DNA of 64,000 nucleotides, from contig CALUYE010000001.1 of the NCBI GenBank assembly GCA_944324945.1, forward strand, positions 434,001-498,000. The letters are read 5' to 3'. This DNA comes from Candidatus Gastranaerophilales bacterium (GTDB lineage: Bacteria; Cyanobacteriota; Vampirovibrionia; Gastranaerophilales; Gastranaerophilaceae). Below are positions 59,899 through 64,000 of the stretch, piece after piece. Within the stretch, counting starts at the first letter, position 1. Every line of letters starts with the position of its first letter. Both the position numbers and the translations under genes were made by a program. The notes beneath the pieces were generated by a model, which saw nothing but the letters and a program-made list of their open reading frames with translations, did no database searches and had not been told where the DNA came from.

Positions 59899-60414
59899 AT
59901 GTTTGTTGATGCTGATTTAATTTCTTATAATTATTATCAATACGACAAAGGTCAATACACCTTAAATCCTGTTGTAAAAAGCGGAGAAAAAGAAGAAGAT
60001 AAACTGAATGACGAACTTAATTTCAGCGATAAAAATCCTGCCGTTTTGATTTTAGAAGAAGATATTATAAATAAAGAAGGATATGGTTTAAAAAAAGGGT
60101 TTTATAATATCACAACCGATAAATACATGGATTATTTATATATCTATCAAACAGGAAATTTAAAAGCAAAAATTCCCGTTATTAACATGGAAGTTTTTGA
60201 AACAATAAACCCGAAACAAAATAAAGTTAAAAAAATGAGCTACAGAAGGTTTTTAAAAGAAGAAGAAAAAAAGCGCCAGAAGTATCTTAAAGGTCAAAAT
60301 CCTCTTGAAGTTGATTATAAAGAAGCAAAAATACAATATATTAATGAGCAAAATTGCTATATAATCATTTATAATTTTAATAATATCGAACTAACGGGCA
60401 TAATTAAATTTTAA
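59899..60414 (+). CDS. Unknown soluble protein
   Basis: 171 residues, polar, Lys/Glu-rich, no signal or membrane helix. Short strands (PAVLILEEDIINKEGYGLKKGFYNI) then a basic helix (YRRFLKEEEKKRQKYLKG). Function unknown. It starts 1 base after the MFS stop, so it is translationally coupled. Confidence 0.65.
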   Translation: MFVDADLISYNYYQYDKGQYTLNPVVKSGEKEEDKLNDELNFSDKNPAVLILEEDIINKEGYGLKKGFYNITTDKYMDYLYIYQTGNLKAKIPVINMEVFETINPKQNKVKKMSYRRFLKEEEKKRQKYLKGQNPLEVDYKEAKIQYINEQNCYIIIYNFNNIELTGIIKF

Positions 60415-60508
60415 TTTCAACCAAAAGATTGATTTTTTATTTCATTCCCTATGATAACTTTAATTTAGGATAAACGTATTAATATTTTGGAAAAGAAAGG
60501 CAAAGAAA

Positions 60509-60979
60509 ATGCAAAAGATTTCCCCTCTAAGATCTAGTATTGAGGCTTTTAACAAATTCAAAGCATTAAGAGCAAACAAAGCTCAAAAAGAAGAAAAAGC
60601 AGCTCAAACAAATCCTTTTGGAATTACATTCAAAGGCACCGTTATTCAAATGGATGTTTTTGAAAAAACAAACAAAAGCGAAGAAAACAAAAACCACTTA
60701 AACTCTCTTAAAGAAAAAATGCAAAACACGGGCAAACTTTTAGCAAGTGCGTGGGTTGGCACAATCAACAAATTTTCGTCTTTAAAAGCAAATGCTATTG
60801 CATTCGGTAACAAAATAAAAGATAACACAATTGCTACCGCTAAGAAAATACAAGAAATCGGAAACACTAAAATCGAAATCAATCCTTTTAAATACAGTGT
60901 TGCAAGATTACAAAATCAGCCGGTATCGGAATTAAGAACAATGTTATCTAACGAATTACAAGGAGTGTCAAATGAATAA
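60509..60979 (+). CDS. Unknown basic protein with TFKG motif
   Basis: 156 residues, Lys/Asn/Ala-rich, helical. Contains TNPFGITFKGTVIQ (TFKG at 40-43), like the SFKG motif of 9548 and 47519. SD AAAGG. Overlaps the next gene by 8 bases; the pair sits directly before ftsZ. Confidence 0.65.
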   Translation: MQKISPLRSSIEAFNKFKALRANKAQKEEKAAQTNPFGITFKGTVIQMDVFEKTNKSEENKNHLNSLKEKMQNTGKLLASAWVGTINKFSSLKANAIAFGNKIKDNTIATAKKIQEIGNTKIEINPFKYSVARLQNQPVSELRTMLSNELQGVSNE

Positions 60980-61334
60980 CAGAAGAGTTAAAAACATTAT
61001 TGAAGCTCTTGGCAAACACAAGGACGAAGAATCAATTAAAATCTTAAACGAATTGGGAACAAACTGCCCGATTGACGAAGTAAGAGAGATGACAAGCAAA
61101 GCGCTTATCAGAAAAAACACCCATGAAGCTCTTGAGATTATGATTGTAAACAAAGGAAAAGGAATAAACGACCTTTCGGCAAGAGTTGCAATGTGCGCTA
61201 TTAATGAGCTTTTGGCTCTTAAAGACAAACAAGAAGCACTAAAAATTTTAGAAGACACAATCAACATGCACAGCGAAAAAGAAGTACAAGACACGGCACG
61301 CTCTGTTAAAGCCTTAATGTCTTTCAGTTCATAA
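60972..61334 (+). CDS. Small helical-repeat (HEAT-like) protein
   Basis: 120 residues forming three or four antiparallel helix pairs (KNIIEALGKHKDEESIKILNEL, VREMTSKALIRKNTHEALEIM, LSARVAMCAINELLALKDKQEALKIL), as in HEAT or similar scaffolds. SD AAGGAG. Overlaps the previous gene by 8 bases and ends at a strong terminator before ftsZ. Confidence 0.68.
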   Translation: MNNRRVKNIIEALGKHKDEESIKILNELGTNCPIDEVREMTSKALIRKNTHEALEIMIVNKGKGINDLSARVAMCAINELLALKDKQEALKILEDTINMHSEKEVQDTARSVKALMSFSS

Positions 61335-61358
61335 AAATATTTAATATATTTATCCCGA

Positions 61359-61387
61359 AAAATCCGTGCAATTAGCACGGATTTTTT
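61359..61387 (+). terminator. Intrinsic terminator
   Basis: AAAATCCGTGC-AATTA-GCACGGATTTT followed by T. Confidence 0.9.
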
Positions 61388-61522
61388 GCATATTGTGAAA
61401 TTTTAAAAAGAAATTTGAATTTATGTTAAATTTAGAGCATACTTTTTATTGAAAAACTTTACATATAAAAATTTTTAAAATATAGTTAAGTAAAAGGATA
61501 AATATATAAAGAGGGCTAATAA

Positions 61523-62725
61523 GTGGACAAGTTCAAATTAGATAACTACGACAGACAACCTAGCGAATATCCCAGGTATTCTTCAAATGCCAATATTAAA
61601 GTAGTAGGCGTTGGCGGCGGCGGCGGAAATGCGGTTAACCGTATGATTGCTTCGGGATTAAGCGGAGTAGAATTTTGGGCGATGAACACGGATGCTCAGG
61701 TTCTTGAAATGTCAAGCGCTCCAAGAAAAGTGCAACTCGGTACAAAATTAACAAACGGTCTTGGCGCAGGTGGCAATCCTTCGGTAGGCGAAAAGGCTGC
61801 TGAAGAATCAAGAGAAGACATCACAGTTGCACTTGACAGTGCCGATATGGTTTTTGTTACCGCAGGTATGGGAGGCGGAACGGGAACAGGGGCAGCTCCT
61901 GTTGTTGCTAAAATTGCAAAAGAAATGGGTGCCTTAACAATCGGTGTTGTTACGAAACCTTTTAAGTTTGAAGGTAAAAAAAGATTGGCGCAAGCTCTTG
62001 CAGGGCTTGAAAAATTAAAAGAAAACGTTGATGCTTTGATTGTTATCCCTAACGATAAATTAATGGAAGTAGTTGAGCGCAGAACAACGTTTAAAGACGC
62101 TTTCTCGGTTGTAGATGAAGTTCTTTTATGCGGTGTTCAAGGTATTTCAGATATTATTTTAGTCGGCGGTTTAATTAACGTTGACTTTGCCGATGTTAAA
62201 ACAATTATGCAATCCTCGGGAAGCGCTTTAATGGGCATCGGTAAATCTTCAGGCGAAGGCAGAGCGCTTGAAGCCGCTAAACTTGCAATTGATTCAAAAC
62301 TTCTTGAAACCTCAATCAACGGTGCAACAGGTATCATCATGAATGTTACAGGCGGCCCTGATATGACATTGTTTGAAGTAAACGAAGCAGCAAGCGTTAT
62401 CCATGACGCTGTAGCGGATGATGCGGAAGTTATATTCGGTGCTGTTGTTGATGATAGAATTCAAGGAGAAATTCAAATTACAATTATTGCAACAGGTTTT
62501 GAATTGAAAAACGGTGAGGTTTCGGCTCCTTCTGCAGATGCTAAATTAAGTGCCGCAGGATTATTCGGTACATTTAATTCATCGGGTCTTGCAGGTTCTT
62601 CATCCTCATTCCCGTTTGGCATGCCTTCTTCAAGTGATGAAAGACCGCGCGAAAGTCAAACACCTTCGACATCAACAAGTTCTTTGGATATCCCCGAATT
62701 TTTAAATCCAAAAAACAGATTATAA
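61523..62725 (+). CDS. ftsZ: Cell division GTPase FtsZ
   Basis: 400 residues from GTG 61523 (GAGGG upstream). GTP-binding [12 protein letters not shown] and the tubulin signature [14 protein letters not shown]7 loop region NVDFADVK. The C-terminal conserved peptide [13 protein letters not shown] follows a Ser-rich linker and contacts FtsA/ZipA-like partners. Polymerises into the Z ring. Own terminator. Confidence 0.98.
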   Translation: MDKFKLDNYDRQPSEYPRYSSNANIKVVGVGGGGGNAVNRMIASGLSGVEFWAMNTDAQVLEMSSAPRKVQLGTKLTNGLGAGGNPSVGEKAAEESREDITVALDSADMVFVTAGMGGGTGTGAAPVVAKIAKEMGALTIGVVTKPFKFEGKKRLAQALAGLEKLKENVDALIVIPNDKLMEVVERRTTFKDAFSVVDEVLLCGVQGISDIILVGGLINVDFADVKTIMQSSGSALMGIGKSSGEGRALEAAKLAIDSKLLETSINGATGIIMNVTGGPDMTLFEVNEAASVIHDAVADDAEVIFGAVVDDRIQGEIQITIIATGFELKNGEVSAPSADAKLSAAGLFGTFNSSGLAGSSSSFPFGMPSSSDERPRESQTPSTSTSSLDIPEFLNPKNRL

Positions 62726-62745
62726 TTTAAAAATAATAATTAAAC

Positions 62746-62776
62746 AAAAATACACCTTATTTAAGGGTGTATTTTT
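62746..62776 (+). terminator. Terminator after ftsZ, abutting a promoter
   Basis: AAAAATACACCTT pairs with AAGGGTGTATTTTT (one bulge). TATAAT for the next gene starts 3 bases later (62779). Confidence 0.85.
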
Positions 62777-62792
62777 GTTATAATATAGTAAA

Positions 62793-63767
62793 ATGAAGAA
62801 AATACAGTTACTCGATTGCACCTTAAGGGATGGCGGTTATATTAATAATTGGGAATTCGGGTTTGATAACATTAAAGAAATAATTTTTAATTTATCAAGC
62901 GCAAATTTTGATTTTTTGGAATGCGGATTTTTAAAACCAGATACTTATAATAAAAATAAAACAATTTTTAGTAATTTAAATCAGCTTCTAAAGCTTTTGC
63001 CAAATAAAAATTTTAAAACAAAATACGCTCTTATGATAAATTACGGCGAAGTTGATATAAATAATATTAATGAAAACGATTCAAATATTTTTTTAAGGGT
63101 TGCTTTTAAGAAATACCAACTAAAGGATGCTTTGGTTTTTGTTCAACAATTAAAAGAAAAAAATTATAATATTTTTATAAACCCCATGCACACGGATATT
63201 TATTCAAAAGATGAACTTCTGTTTCTTTTAGACAGTGTAAATGAAATTAAACCTTTTGCATTTTCCATTGTGGATACAATAGGCGCTATGGATAAAGAGT
63301 ATATTTTAAAACTTTATAATGTTATAAATTCAAATCTTTCAAATAATATATCTCTTTGTTTTCATTCTCATAACAATTTAGGGCTTTCATATTCAAATAC
63401 TCTTGAATTAATTAAACACAATAATTCAAGAAATTTAGTAATAGATTGTTCTTTAATGGGCATGGGAAGATGCGCGGGGAATTTGGCGGCTGAAAAGATA
63501 GTATCAATATTTAATTTATATGATAAAGAAATTATCAATAAAACAATTGATAAATATATAAAACCAATATATAATACGGTTTCGCGCAGATATAAAGAAG
63601 CCTATTTATTGAGCGCAAAACATAAACTTCATCCAAACTATGCGAAATATTTAATTGATAGAAATTTTTCAATTAATAAAATTGAAAAAACTTTTAATTT
63701 AATCCCTAAAGATAAAAAAGATGATTTTGATGTTAAAATAATTGAAAAAATAAGCTCTCTTAAATAA
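62793..63767 (+). CDS. DRE-TIM aldolase family protein (HMG-CoA-lyase-like)
   Basis: 324 residues. LLDCTLRDGGYINNWEFG (metal-binding DRE region), SIVDTIGAMDKEYI, and LCFHSHNNLGLSYSNTLELI (HxH metal ligands) define the family; the LRDGGYxNxWxF variant occurs in carbohydrate or surface-sugar loci. Divalent-metal aldol/Claisen-type reaction, substrate unknown. No SD: TATAAT ends 8 nt before ATG. Confidence 0.85.
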   Translation: MKKIQLLDCTLRDGGYINNWEFGFDNIKEIIFNLSSANFDFLECGFLKPDTYNKNKTIFSNLNQLLKLLPNKNFKTKYALMINYGEVDINNINENDSNIFLRVAFKKYQLKDALVFVQQLKEKNYNIFINPMHTDIYSKDELLFLLDSVNEIKPFAFSIVDTIGAMDKEYILKLYNVINSNLSNNISLCFHSHNNLGLSYSNTLELIKHNNSRNLVIDCSLMGMGRCAGNLAAEKIVSIFNLYDKEIINKTIDKYIKPIYNTVSRRYKEAYLLSAKHKLHPNYAKYLIDRNFSINKIEKTFNLIPKDKKDDFDVKIIEKISSLK

Positions 63768-63781
63768 GAGAGCTTATTTAT
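63749..63781. terminator. Bidirectional terminator at convergent genes
   Basis: AATAAGCTCTCTTA...TAAGAGAGCTTATT overlaps the stop of the aldolase gene. Confidence 0.85.
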
Positions 63782-63782
63782 T

Positions 63783-63998
63783 TTATGCGTTTAAATACAA
63801 CCTGTCAGCTTCTTTGGTTGTCATGGGGCCGTTTTGATGAAGCAAGTCCGCATAATATTTAAGCGAATCAATCATATAGCGCGGGCCGTTTTTGGCTTCA
63901 AGAGCCTTTGCAAGAGCATCGGGATAATTTAATCCTTTACCCCTTGAAAGATTTTCATGGTAATCTCTTTCATAATCCTTGCTTGCTCTATAGTCCCA
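63783..63998 (-). CDS. Unknown protein, C-terminal end only (runs off right edge)
   Basis: On the minus strand an open frame enters at the right edge and ends TAA at 63785-63783. The 71 visible residues are helical and polar (YHENLSRGKGLNYPDALAKA ... MTTKEADRLYLNA). No family can be assigned from this end. Convergent with the aldolase gene. Confidence 0.72.
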   Translation of the reverse strand, partial: WDYRASKDYERDYHENLSRGKGLNYPDALAKALEAKNGPRYMIDSLKYYADLLHQNGPMTTKEADRLYLNA

Positions 63999-64000
63999 AT

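Overview
The window looks like chromosome from a diderm, flagellated, anaerobic member of the Vampirovibrionia/Melainabacteria (Gastranaerophilales-like, non-photosynthetic relatives of Cyanobacteria). The evidence is indirect: A+T-rich DNA; prepilin-like proteins with AF(S/T)LxE-type N-termini; an SLH-domain secreted protein; a full P-ring/L-ring flagellar operon; oxygen-sensitive NrdD/NrdG; a high-molecular-weight rubredoxin; and many small proteins of unknown family. There is no 16S gene here, so the lineage is an inference.

Layout. 1-1.4 kb: two tandem minus-strand prepilin-like genes with Cys-rich ectodomains. The second carries GCC2/GCC3-like tandem repeats, is frameshifted, and runs off the left edge. 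A divergent XRE regulator with repeated upstream boxes follows. 2-5.8 kb: a parvulin, a 6S-like RNA, and an overlapping operon of a PurD-like ATP-grasp protein, a NeuA-like cytidylyltransferase and yidD. 6-10 kb: an SLH protein, a pseudopilin, a second XRE regulator and unknown proteins. 10-15 kb: recG, an adenylate cyclase, a NarL-type response regulator and a Cys-rich Spy-like protein, then tRNA-Lys. 15-19 kb: a hydrolase, a guanidine-I riboswitch with its Gdx exporter, and an alcohol dehydrogenase with a flavin/rubredoxin protein. 19-30 kb: H+-pyrophosphatase, nadE, an OmpH-like chaperone, nrdD/nrdG, an MnmC-like methyltransferase and unknown proteins. 30-37 kb: two HU genes flanking an APC permease and tRNA-Thr, a KRWY-repeat protein, an SDR, a DJ-1 protein, a POT transporter and hisS.

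37-45.4 kb is one minus-strand flagellar operon (SLT-flgF-flgG-flgA-flgH-flgI-flgJ-flgM-flgN-flgK-flgL). Divergent to it lie a sensorless histidine kinase, a sigma-70-family factor and a Met-rich 28-residue ORF with its own promoter and terminator. 47-54.6 kb: a PLP lyase, a lipoprotein, serA, a tandem GNAT and flagellin with a sigma-28-type promoter. 54.8-64 kb: rsmE, a CCA-adding enzyme, a large (about 259 nt) SRP RNA, a stand-alone degenerate AICAR-transformylase-like protein, an Fsr-like MFS transporter, unknown proteins, ftsZ, an HMG-CoA-lyase-like aldolase and a partial gene at the right edge.

Points most worth a second look are: the Cys-rich prepilin locus; about eleven genes whose start codon sits 6-9 nt after a TA(T/A)AAT-like -10 box with no Shine-Dalgarno (apparent leaderless mRNAs); a shared TTACCC...GG operator-like motif near two-component genes; the Met-rich micro-ORF; a large SRP RNA in this lineage; two degenerate purine-pathway paralogs; and a recurrent N-terminal SFKG-like motif in unrelated unknown proteins.
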